Shown in pieces: positions 1-7,389 of a stretch of 64,000 nt of DNA (position 1 is the stretch's first letter; each line of letters opens with the position of its first letter). The DNA comes from Bacteroides sp. GM023. Lineage in GTDB: Bacteria; Bacteroidota; Bacteroidia; Bacteroidales; Bacteroidaceae. The notes under the pieces are model-generated. The model did no database searches. It was given only the letters and a program-made list of their open reading frames with translations, and was not told the DNA's origin. Location of the stretch: contig NZ_JAAXGE010000002.1 of NCBI RefSeq assembly GCF_014750685.1, positions 1 to 64,000 on the forward strand, given 5' to 3'. The position numbers were made by a program, and so were the translations under genes.

Positions 1-62
1 GCTATTAGGGCTCACGAGGGACTTGCACCCGTTAGATAATACTCATGCCGAGCATACACAAA

Positions 63-96
63 AAGGGCTGCAAACTCCATAAAGTTTGCAGCCCTT
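63..96 (-). terminator. intrinsic terminator, leftward
   Basis: A perfect 14-bp stem (63-76 with 83-96) encloses the 6-nt loop ccataa. Read on the minus strand the stem is followed by TTTTTGTG, a proper U-tract. It would end a leftward transcript, possibly the one starting at the box at 243-250. Confidence 0.7.
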
Positions 97-242
97 GGCC
101 TATATCAGAGACTCTGTCTTCCTAGCTGACGCTGGAAGACAAAGTATATTTGTCACTATATTGCACTGTTTTCAAATTCATTTTTATCCATTTTTTCGTT
201 TATCGTTCCATAAAAACGATGTTCTTTCTCTACCAACACCAA

Positions 243-250
243 CAAAGATA
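243..250 (-). promoter_or_regulatory. Bacteroides -7 box (TATCTTTG), leftward
   Basis: The reverse complement reads TATCTTTG, an exact match to the Bacteroides primary-sigma -7 consensus TAnnTTTG. There is no coding region between it and the terminator at 63-96, so any transcript would be short and non-coding. Confidence 0.35.
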
Positions 251-290
251 CAATATTTTAAAGCATTTGTCAAGTGATTAGTGAACTTCA

Positions 291-299
291 ATCTTAAAA
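291..299. repeat. 9-bp target-site duplication, left copy
   Basis: ATCTTAAAA here is repeated exactly at 1617-1625, directly outside both ends of the insertion sequence. A duplication of about this length fits IS4-family transposition. Confidence 0.75.
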
Positions 300-1616
300 C
301 ATTGCTGTCCCATTAAAATCTAAAATAGTTCTTTGAAATATTTGAAATTTAGTTAGTTACAGAGTTTTTTCGATTAAACGGATTTCGATTTGCACCTTTG
401 ACTCTCTAAAAGGAGATTTGCAAATGCATAAAGATAAATACGTTTTCGCCCAACTAGTGTCATTCTTGGATAGGAATAAGTTCAATTACATTGTACGCAA
501 GTATGATGGCGACAAATATGTGAAGCACTTCACTTGCTGGAATCAACTACTTGCTTTGATGTTTGGTCAACTTTCTAATCGTGAAAGTCTGCGAGATTTA
601 ATAGTTGCGCTTGAAGCCCATCATTCCAAATGTTATCATTTAGGAATGGGCAAAAACGTATCAAAGTCATCGCTGGCACGAGCAAATCAAGATAGAGACT
701 ATCATATCTTTGAAGAATACGCTTACTACCTGGTTGGTGAAGCACGACAAAAGCGTGTTAATCATATTTTCAAACTTGGCGGTAACGTTTATGCCTTCGA
801 TTCGACAACTGTTGACTTGTGTCTTTCAGTCTTTTGGTGGGCTAAATTCCGCAAGAAGAAAGGTGGTATCAAAGTGCATACATTATATGATGTAGAAACG
901 CAGATCCCTGCATTCTTTCATATCACGGAAGCATCCATACACGATTCTAAAGCGATGATTGAAGTTCCTTATGAACCAGGCTCTTATTACATCTTTGACC
1001 GCGGTTATAACAACTTCAAGATGCTGTATAAGATTCAGCAGATTGAAGCCTACTTCGTTGTCAGAGCAAAAAAGAATCTCCAGTACAAATCCATCAAATG
1101 GAAACGTAGGCTGCCTAAGAATGTGTTTTCAGACGCAAGTGTACTTCCGACTGGATTTTATCCTAAACAATATTATCCAGAGCCAATTAGACTGGTTAAA
1201 TATTGGGATGAAGAACAAAAAAGGGAGTTCATATTCATAACCAATGCGATGCATATATCTGCACTTCAAGTTGCCGAACTTTATAAAAATCGCTGGCAGG
1301 TAGAGCTGTTTTTCAAATGGCTCAAGCAGCATCTTAAAATCAAAAGATTTTGGGGTACTACAGAGAACGCTGTTCGAATACAGATATATGCTGCAATATG
1401 TACTTACTGTTTGGTGGCAATCATTCAACACGATATGAAACTGGATAGAAGTACATACGAAGTGCTACAAATATTGAGTATCTCATTGACTGATAAAACT
1501 CATCTGAGAGACCTCTTTGATAAAACTAAATTTCAAAATGACAAAGAACGATTCGGACCAAATGGGCCAAGTTTTTTTAATTTTTAATTTGTCCCAGTTT
1601 TAATGGGACACTAGTG
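300..1616 (+). mobile_element. complete IS4-family insertion sequence, 1317 bp
   Basis: The ends are imperfect 19-bp inverted repeats, 300-318 and 1598-1616, identical over the inner 13 bases (TGTCCCATTAAAA) and matching at 16 of 19 positions. Both begin with CA. The 9-bp direct repeats at 291-299 and 1617-1625 mark the target duplication, so the element is complete and the insertion is fairly recent. It carries one transposase gene. The right end also contains a small hairpin (GTCCCA/TGGGAC, 1591-1609). Confidence 0.8.
424..1587 (+). CDS. IS4-family DDE transposase
   Basis: This 387-residue transposase moves the surrounding insertion sequence by cut-and-paste DNA cleavage and joining. The N-terminal part resembles the DUF4372 domain that precedes the DDE domain in this IS4 subgroup. 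The catalytic triad is visible as D126 (YAFDSTTVD), D192 (IFDRGY) and E294. E294 lies within the IS4 signature Y(2)R(3)E(6)K, seen here as YKNRWQVELFFKWLK. I chose ATG 424 because AGGAG lies 8 nt upstream; a TTG two codons earlier is in frame but too close to that site. The gene is uninterrupted and fills most of the element, so the copy is probably active. Confidence 0.88.
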   Translation: MHKDKYVFAQLVSFLDRNKFNYIVRKYDGDKYVKHFTCWNQLLALMFGQLSNRESLRDLIVALEAHHSKCYHLGMGKNVSKSSLARANQDRDYHIFEEYAYYLVGEARQKRVNHIFKLGGNVYAFDSTTVDLCLSVFWWAKFRKKKGGIKVHTLYDVETQIPAFFHITEASIHDSKAMIEVPYEPGSYYIFDRGYNNFKMLYKIQQIEAYFVVRAKKNLQYKSIKWKRRLPKNVFSDASVLPTGFYPKQYYPEPIRLVKYWDEEQKREFIFITNAMHISALQVAELYKNRWQVELFFKWLKQHLKIKRFWGTTENAVRIQIYAAICTYCLVAIIQHDMKLDRSTYEVLQILSISLTDKTHLRDLFDKTKFQNDKERFGPNGPSFFNF

Positions 1617-1625
1617 ATCTTAAAA
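1617..1625. repeat. 9-bp target-site duplication, right copy
   Basis: ATCTTAAAA, identical to 291-299, directly abuts the right terminal inverted repeat of the IS4-family element. Confidence 0.75.
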
Positions 1626-1673
1626 AATAAAAAGAAGAAGACAGTGCCTTTAAGAATTGATCTTCATTCTATA

Positions 1674-1853
1674 TTACAACAAATTTGTAACAACAGGATT
1701 TACCTGCGCTAACGTTTCCTGGTCGAAGTCTTTCAGATACACCCGCGTCATCTCTTCTGAAGTATGTCCTAACCCTGCACTAATGATAGATATAGGAGCT
1801 CCACTTTCTCGTGTCAACGTTGCCCAAATATGGCGGGCTGTGTAAGTAGTCAA
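1674..1853 (-). pseudogene. C-terminal remnant of a tyrosine recombinase
   Basis: About 59 residues of the catalytic C-terminus of a phage-type integrase remain. The Arg box motif TARHIWATL, the LGHTSEEMTRVYL segment carrying the second-box His and the catalytic Tyr, and the natural stop are present. The N-terminal arm-binding and core-binding domains and the first catalytic Arg are missing. Upstream the frame runs into a long hairpin (1875-1921) and unrelated sequence, so the rest was deleted. Bacteroides integrases of conjugative and mobilisable elements end like this. It marks a former integration event at the boundary of the PUL. The protein cannot be active. Confidence 0.75.
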
Positions 1854-1874
1854 TCGCCAGATTCTTTTGAATTT

Positions 1875-1921
1875 AAAACGTCCTGTTTTTTTTAGTACTA
1901 ATAAAAAAAACAGGACGTTTT
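1875..1921 (-). terminator. terminator at the end of the PUL susC operon
   Basis: Two perfectly complementary 19-nt arms (1875-1893 and 1903-1921) enclose the 9-nt loop agtactaat. Each arm carries a run of eight A or T, so the hairpin can end transcription from either side. It lies 38 bp beyond the GH31 stop codon. Confidence 0.75.
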
Positions 1922-1959
1922 TAATCACCCCACTAGTATATTTGTTTGTGCTATTAAAA

Positions 1960-4503
1960 CTATTTGCTCCAACAGATAGACTGTAAGAACCATACCTTAT
2001 TATCATCGTTCAAACCCTGACGCTTCAAAACTTCAGGAAGCTCACCATAACATTTCCAGAATTCGGATACTAAAGAAGAAATCTTGTCCGGATCATAAGT
2101 TACCGCTTCGCTTAAACTTCCCATTTTACCAAATTCTTCTTTAAAGCAAATATACGAATCACGATATTTCAACTGTTCCATAGATTTGGCGATTCGCTTG
2201 GATGCTCCCAGCAAACCGTTCATATCAGCCGTTTCTGTAGGATAAACTATTTTGATTATCTTTTCCTGGTCACAAGACAAAACCGGCAGGTCAACTGAAA
2301 GCGCAAACTCTTCGCCTAAATATTCAAATTTGACAGGTTGACCGTTGACAGTGACTGACTGTGGAACAAGCGATGAAAGCACTTTCACTTTAAAGGAACG
2401 GGAAGCAGGCATATCTTTATACTGTCCCTCGCGTTTACCAATAACAACTGTTTGTTCTTGTCCCTGGCGAGAAGATGCCAATTTAGTCACAGCATATTCT
2501 GATGCATAATTCTTGTCGTTTCCATTATCTTCGTAGAAATTAAAGGAAGACGCTCCAACCCCACCTGGGAATATGGTAATCACGACCTCTTCATCATTGC
2601 CATTCAGATTCATTACTTTTCTTGTGTACATCGGTAATACAGCACCTGCTTTTACATAAATCGGATATTCATCAATAGCAAAAGGACGCTCTATAATCTG
2701 CCCACCTTTCAGCAAAGTACCCGTATGCAACTCATACCATTCGCCTTCGGGCAACCAAACACGTACCTGTACATAGCCATCTTTAGCAGGAGCTGTGGCA
2801 GGAGCAACCAGAATATCATCTCCAAACATATATTCATTACGGAACTCATAGGCTTCCTTACTATCTGGATAATCATAATACATCGGACGGCAAAGTGATA
2901 ATCCTTCATCATAACCTTTACGAGCCATTGTATAAATATAAGGAGCCATCTCATAGCGTTGCTGGATTGTCTTACGAAGAACATCACAATATTCTTTGTT
3001 GAATACCCATGGTTCCTTATTCAAACCGGCACTTTTTTGGGAATGTGTACGCATAATCGGGCTTAATGCTCCAAATTGCAACCAACGAGTGTACATTTCC
3101 GGATCTATACTTTCACCGATATGTCCTCCCAAGTCATGACTCCAATAACCATATAATACATTGGAAGCTGTCGAGTTAAAGTAAGGCTGAAAATCTAATG
3201 ATTTCCATGAAACAACAGCATCACCGGAGAAACCTACCTGATAGCGATGATTACCCAAACCGCCCCAACGGTGATATAACATCGGACGTGTGTCCCTGTT
3301 CTTTTCCATATTGCTAAAGAACGCATAGTTGATCCACCAAGTGTTGCTCAAATTCTTCACCTTCGGATCATATATCCCTTGCTGCCAGTCCAACCACCAA
3401 AAATCAACACCATCTTTCTCCATTGGCGTCAATACATTCTTGAACATATTCTTGATAAACTTCTTATCTGAATTTATCCATGGAATTGTCTGTTTGGACT
3501 GAGGATCGACTCCCATATCTTTTGCTAATCCAGGATATTTTTCTTCATAAGAAGCCACTCCATCCGCCGGATGTAAGTTAAGGGTGATTTTCACATCATT
3601 CTGTTTCAGATATCCCAAAAAGTCCTTTGGATTCGGGAATAAATCACGGTTCCATGTCCAACCAGTCCAACCACCTTTTCCTTGTTCTGTATAGTGCCAG
3701 TCCATATCTACCACCAATACATCCAAAGGAACCTGATAAGTATGGAAATTGTCAATCAGATTACGGAACTCCCTGTCAGAATACAACCAATAGCGTGACC
3801 ACCAATAACCAAATGCATACCGGGGAGGTAATGGCACCTTTCCCGCAAAGAGTGTATAATCTTTCAAGGCAGCTTTATAGTCATGACCATATGCCATGAA
3901 ATACCAATCCTGTCCGCCGTTGGCCGGACGCTCTTTCACCCAATCCCAATCTTTATTATCATCAAACAAAAGTCCCTGAGAATCATCAATAAAAGTCCAA
4001 CCGTCCGTAGCCAGCAGGCCATCTTCCAATTTCAGCTTATCACCTTTCTTTGTATCAGCCACCCATGTTTGTGTCTGTGTATCACCATCCATACCATCCA
4101 ATGTACGATAGGTTCCTTTCAAGTTACCCTTCTGTTGCATACCGGGTTTCCAGGTAAAAGGCAATATTTCTTTAGCAGCGGTGATAACCAAGTTCTTATC
4201 TGTAAACTGTCCACTGTTTTTCTTATAACGCATCTTCATTTTAGAAGTCGTTATTTCAATCCATCCCCCTCTTGTTTTTAGTTTGTAATCTACCTGGGGA
4301 TAGTTACGATTCACAACGATGTGAGATCTATCGTCTACGAATTTCCCATCCGGAGCATACTCCATGCGGAGCGCTCCATCAGAAATGACTGTAAATCTTA
4401 CATTATCATCTGTATAAGCAATATTTCGCTGTGTGTTTTGCGCTTGCAATACAAATAGAAAACTCTGCATAACACAGAGTAAAAGCAATAATCCTTTTTT
4501 CAT
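1960..4503 (-). CDS. GH31 family alpha-glycosidase, secreted
   Basis: This 847-residue GH31 enzyme should release alpha-linked glucose or xylose from the non-reducing end of oligosaccharides, probably in the periplasm. A signal peptide covers residues 1-22 (Lys-Lys, then a Leu-rich core ending LQAQ). The (beta/alpha)8 barrel has VDMDW (266-269), the nucleophile D372 in FWWLDWQQG and the acid/base D428 in GFSGDAV. C-terminal beta domains of the DUF5110 type follow, with an extra helical tail. I chose the start at 4503 because the 21 residues added by an earlier ATG would bury the signal peptide. It is the last gene of the susC operon, 85 bp after GH43, behind a hairpin. Alpha-glucosidase and alpha-xylosidase cannot be told apart by eye. 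Confidence 0.85.
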   Translation of the reverse strand: MKKGLLLLLCVMQSFLFVLQAQNTQRNIAYTDDNVRFTVISDGALRMEYAPDGKFVDDRSHIVVNRNYPQVDYKLKTRGGWIEITTSKMKMRYKKNSGQFTDKNLVITAAKEILPFTWKPGMQQKGNLKGTYRTLDGMDGDTQTQTWVADTKKGDKLKLEDGLLATDGWTFIDDSQGLLFDDNKDWDWVKERPANGGQDWYFMAYGHDYKAALKDYTLFAGKVPLPPRYAFGYWWSRYWLYSDREFRNLIDNFHTYQVPLDVLVVDMDWHYTEQGKGGWTGWTWNRDLFPNPKDFLGYLKQNDVKITLNLHPADGVASYEEKYPGLAKDMGVDPQSKQTIPWINSDKKFIKNMFKNVLTPMEKDGVDFWWLDWQQGIYDPKVKNLSNTWWINYAFFSNMEKNRDTRPMLYHRWGGLGNHRYQVGFSGDAVVSWKSLDFQPYFNSTASNVLYGYWSHDLGGHIGESIDPEMYTRWLQFGALSPIMRTHSQKSAGLNKEPWVFNKEYCDVLRKTIQQRYEMAPYIYTMARKGYDEGLSLCRPMYYDYPDSKEAYEFRNEYMFGDDILVAPATAPAKDGYVQVRVWLPEGEWYELHTGTLLKGGQIIERPFAIDEYPIYVKAGAVLPMYTRKVMNLNGNDEEVVITIFPGGVGASSFNFYEDNGNDKNYASEYAVTKLASSRQGQEQTVVIGKREGQYKDMPASRSFKVKVLSSLVPQSVTVNGQPVKFEYLGEEFALSVDLPVLSCDQEKIIKIVYPTETADMNGLLGASKRIAKSMEQLKYRDSYICFKEEFGKMGSLSEAVTYDPDKISSLVSEFWKCYGELPEVLKRQGLNDDNKVWFLQSICWSK

Positions 4504-4544
4504 GATAACATTTAAAAGCAATAAATTTATAATTCGAGAATTAA

Positions 4545-4583
4545 ATAGGGTAGTTGTAGTTATCATAGCTACAACTACCCTAT
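4545..4583 (-). terminator. hairpin between GH43 and GH31, possible attenuator
   Basis: A perfect 15-bp stem (4545-4559 with 4569-4583) has a 9-nt loop and lies six bases beyond the GH43 stop on the minus strand. The following sequence (TTAATTCTCG) is a weak U-tract, so it is more likely a partial terminator or an mRNA-stabilising element that lowers GH31 expression than a full stop. Confidence 0.5.
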
Positions 4584-4588
4584 ACCAA

Positions 4589-5659
4589 CTACTTACTCTG
4601 CTTGAAAGTCGGAGCTTCCGCCTTTACAACCGGTCCGTCCCCTACGAGATAAGGCCAGTCATTGTCATCCCAATAAACTCTATCAAGTAATACCACACGA
4701 CCTAAAGATGGATCGGCAGTCCGATAAGCATGATAGATTATCCAATCTTTACCTTCATCATCCTGTACTATTTCAGCATTGTGTCCCGTACCCAAGAATG
4801 CATCATTTCTGTGTATCAGTACCTCATGTTTGTTATCATTCATGTCTTCACCGGCTTTATTCAAATAAGGACCAAAAAGATTAGTGGAACGACATACAAC
4901 CGTCTGATATGTACTATTCGCGCCTTCACAACAAGTACCTGTAGAGCAGAACAAATAATAATAATCACCTCTTTTCAATATATATGACCCTTCATAGGCA
5001 TTGGTATTTCCTGTATTGGCAGCAACCTGTATTTTTGTCGCTTTCGCATTCTCGATTCCACCCTTCAGAGATAGTCCGTCCTCACTCAGTTCAACACCCC
5101 AAATGCCAAACCAACTTCCCCAGAAAAGATATTTTTTGCCATTATCTTCAATATAGAAAGGGTCAATACTGTTGTGTACACCTATTTCATTACTACGGAA
5201 CATCTTACCTAAATCCGTAAACGGCCCTACAGGAGTATCCGAAACGGAAACACCTATGCCACAAGTCGCTCCTCCACCCCATGTAGACATCGAATAATAC
5301 ATCACATATTTACCGTTAATATAATTAATATCCGGTGCCCATATGCCAACACCTTCTCCGGTTTCCCAAGACGGCTTCTTATCCTCTTCGTAAGCACCAC
5401 TCACAAAAGTCCAATGTACTAGGTCTTTGGATTTGTGTATCCATGTATTCCCTCCGGTAGCATACAGATAGAAATATCCATCCTCCGCCTTTATCACTGT
5501 CGGATCCGGATTATCGGAGTCGATAACCGGATTTGAATACCACACTTTGTCTGCTAATGGAGCTTGTTCTGCTTCACCTTTCTGCTTATCGCTATTACCG
5601 CATCCCCATGTGAACAGGGAAATTATTCCAAGCGCAATTGTATGTTGTATGTATAACAT
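4589..5659 (-). CDS. GH43 family lipoprotein glycosidase
   Basis: This 356-residue GH43 enzyme has a five-bladed propeller fold that typically cleaves arabinose- or xylose-containing chains. A lipobox ends at C20 (FTWGC), so it is probably anchored in the outer membrane or its periplasmic face. The catalytic triad is visible: base D52 in DNPDPTVI, the pKa-tuning D166 in HNSIDPFY, and acid E223 in NAYEGSY. The sequence looks like the endo-arabinanase and arabinofuranosidase side of the family, but subfamily and activity need a proper search. It lies 18 bp after the small SusE-like gene in the susC operon. GH43 beside GH31 and GH65 is an uncommon mix and leaves the substrate open. Confidence 0.83.
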   Translation of the reverse strand: MLYIQHTIALGIISLFTWGCGNSDKQKGEAEQAPLADKVWYSNPVIDSDNPDPTVIKAEDGYFYLYATGGNTWIHKSKDLVHWTFVSGAYEEDKKPSWETGEGVGIWAPDINYINGKYVMYYSMSTWGGGATCGIGVSVSDTPVGPFTDLGKMFRSNEIGVHNSIDPFYIEDNGKKYLFWGSWFGIWGVELSEDGLSLKGGIENAKATKIQVAANTGNTNAYEGSYILKRGDYYYLFCSTGTCCEGANSTYQTVVCRSTNLFGPYLNKAGEDMNDNKHEVLIHRNDAFLGTGHNAEIVQDDEGKDWIIYHAYRTADPSLGRVVLLDRVYWDDNDWPYLVGDGPVVKAEAPTFKQSK

Positions 5660-5677
5660 AAGTTTAAGTTTTTCTTG

Positions 5678-6190
5678 TTAATTGTTACTAATCTGCTCCG
5701 GATTCACTTCTATGCCAGGGCCTAGTATAATATTAATCTCAGAGGTCTTCGAAGCTTTGGATACATCCGAGGTTATTGGCATGCCATCCGCTTGAAACGC
5801 TTCCAGCGTAATGCTCAACTGAGCTTCGTTTCCATCCAGTCCAAAAGCCTTCATGTATTCCATTATCTGTCGGTTGGTAAAAAGTAGTTCGCGCACTCCA
5901 TCGTAGGTCAGTATGCTTTGGTCTTCTACTTTTATAGTTTCAAACGTTTCATCGTCCACTTGCAGCCCCAAGGTTATAACATACTTTGATGCCGTTTCCA
6001 TATCCAGCCAGCGGTAAACGAAAGCCACTCCATCTATATTTTCCTGCACAATCTGTACATAATAGGTTCCAGATTCTACTTCTACCCGCGGTACGCGTGG
6101 TTGCGGCTCACCCGCACTTTCTACATCACTGCATGCTCCCAACACAAATATATTAGCAAGCAAATAGATTATAATAAACAGTTTTTTCAT
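5678..6190 (-). CDS. small SusE-like surface lipoprotein
   Basis: This predicted 170-residue lipoprotein has a signal ending LGAC (lipobox Cys), then a Pro-rich linker and one beta-sandwich-sized domain. Its place between the SusE/F-like gene and GH43, and its size, fit the single-domain accessory glycan-binding lipoproteins of Bacteroides PULs. I recognise no catalytic motif. I prefer the ATG at 6190 (MKKLFIII), which gives a normal signal peptide with GGA upstream; the ATG at 6199 is possible. The role in glycan capture is inferred from position. Confidence 0.6.
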   Translation of the reverse strand: MKKLFIIIYLLANIFVLGACSDVESAGEPQPRVPRVEVESGTYYVQIVQENIDGVAFVYRWLDMETASKYVITLGLQVDDETFETIKVEDQSILTYDGVRELLFTNRQIMEYMKAFGLDGNEAQLSITLEAFQADGMPITSDVSKASKTSEINIILGPGIEVNPEQISNN

Positions 6191-6223
6191 GATTTCCATA
6201 TTTTAATTAACTCACTATGAAGA

Positions 6224-7375
6224 TTACTCTGCAGGGTTCAAATATATCTTCATTTCATTAAGGTCTACTGTCAAAGTGTATTTACCGTCAGAAGCAACAC
6301 TCCATTTCAGGTCACCACCTGCATCTTGATACCTTGCTTCTCCAAGTTCATGTTCTGCAGCCGGATTGGCACCCGCAGTAGGAGCAAAGAAGAATTTGCC
6401 GCCCCAGTCAAGATCCACTGAAAGTTTAAATTCATTGTCACCACCATTGAAATGGAAATTGCCTGTATATGTCCAAAGTTCCGGATGACGCGGATCTTTG
6501 CTTGTCAAGCCTCCCTTATCTTTAGCAACCCCCAAGTCCCAGCCAACATCGCAAGAATTACCGACAATCCAAATGCCATCCTTGGGTAGAGGATACAAAC
6601 TGACTATATTCACATCAAATACATTCAAATCGACTACCATTGTATATGTGCCTCTCTTCGTATTTTCCAACATCTCATAATCACCTTCTTCCGTTACATA
6701 CTGCAAAGAATTATCTCCATTCTCACCTTTCATATAACATGGATAGTCCGAATCTGCACTAAGGGCAAAGAAGTATTTACATGGCTTCAACTCTGCCGTT
6801 GACTGATATATACCCGAACCAACTACCTTTTCTGTCATTCTCCGGACAGTTCTTTCTCCATCACCGTCCAGCATTACCATATAAATTGCAGTAGCATTCT
6901 TATCATATCCGGCCACGTCCAGTTGTATTTTCGACAATTCCGGTTTCAAATATTGAACTGATGAATTCACTTGCGCAATCACCTCAGCTTCAATGGTCAC
7001 CTTATCCCCGGGAAGTATGCTCCAGGAAGCCAAAATATCATTCAACTCACTATGTGTGAAACTTATGGAACGTTCCCCCGATATATTTTCATATAAATTA
7101 GTTACATTAGAATGCAAATCTGCCATATACATCCTAAAGAAATAAGTGATACTGGCATTTGCACCGCCACGCTGAGCTGCGGCATCCCATGTAAATGTAA
7201 CAGCCGTTTCGTTCTCGCTCTCTTTCTCTAAAGTAATTTCTGTAGAAGAAGCTTTCAACAACATCTGATCCACAGGAGTTTCCAGTGTATAGAATTCCGG
7301 CTCTTTGTTACAACTCGCTACTATCGACATAAGAAAGAGCAAGCATATTAGTTTCATTATCTTATTCATAATCAT
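6224..7375 (-). CDS. SusE/SusF-like outer-membrane glycan-binding lipoprotein
   Basis: This 383-residue lipoprotein has a lipobox around residues 18-22 (IVASC). The N-terminal Ig-like SusE domain shows the usual TFTWDAA segment. At the C-terminus is a starch-binding-like beta domain with GIWIVGNSCDVGWDLG and a closing KYTLTVDLNEMKIYL strand, the pattern of SusE/SusF repeats. Such proteins sit on the cell surface and bind the target polysaccharide without cutting it. It lies 14 bp after susD. The start could be the ATG at 7375 or 7369. The SusF-type repeat hints at an alpha-glucan ligand, though the family is too varied for this to be firm. Confidence 0.78.
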   Translation of the reverse strand: MIMNKIMKLICLLFLMSIVASCNKEPEFYTLETPVDQMLLKASSTEITLEKESENETAVTFTWDAAAQRGGANASITYFFRMYMADLHSNVTNLYENISGERSISFTHSELNDILASWSILPGDKVTIEAEVIAQVNSSVQYLKPELSKIQLDVAGYDKNATAIYMVMLDGDGERTVRRMTEKVVGSGIYQSTAELKPCKYFFALSADSDYPCYMKGENGDNSLQYVTEEGDYEMLENTKRGTYTMVVDLNVFDVNIVSLYPLPKDGIWIVGNSCDVGWDLGVAKDKGGLTSKDPRHPELWTYTGNFHFNGGDNEFKLSVDLDWGGKFFFAPTAGANPAAEHELGEARYQDAGGDLKWSVASDGKYTLTVDLNEMKIYLNPAE

Positions 7376-7389
7376 GCTTTTTCATTTAA

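Larger units (their letters stand above)
1..290. other. left-edge non-coding stretch
   Basis: No convincing gene is seen. The stretch holds a strong hairpin at 63-96, a smaller inverted repeat around 118-143 (gtcttcc/ggaagac), and a minus-strand TAnnTTTG promoter box at 243-250. Bases 1-55, read on the minus strand, look like conserved structured non-coding sequence (gggtgcaagtccct). I could not assign it to a named family. The 63-aa plus-strand reading frame at 86-277 has no domain or ribosome site and is probably chance. Confidence 0.5.

Noticed and set aside
1..55. tRNA or group II intron end at the left edge
   Set aside because: The minus strand has a T-arm-like gggtgcaagtccc, but no acceptor or anticodon arms could be fitted, and too little sequence is present to support an intron call.
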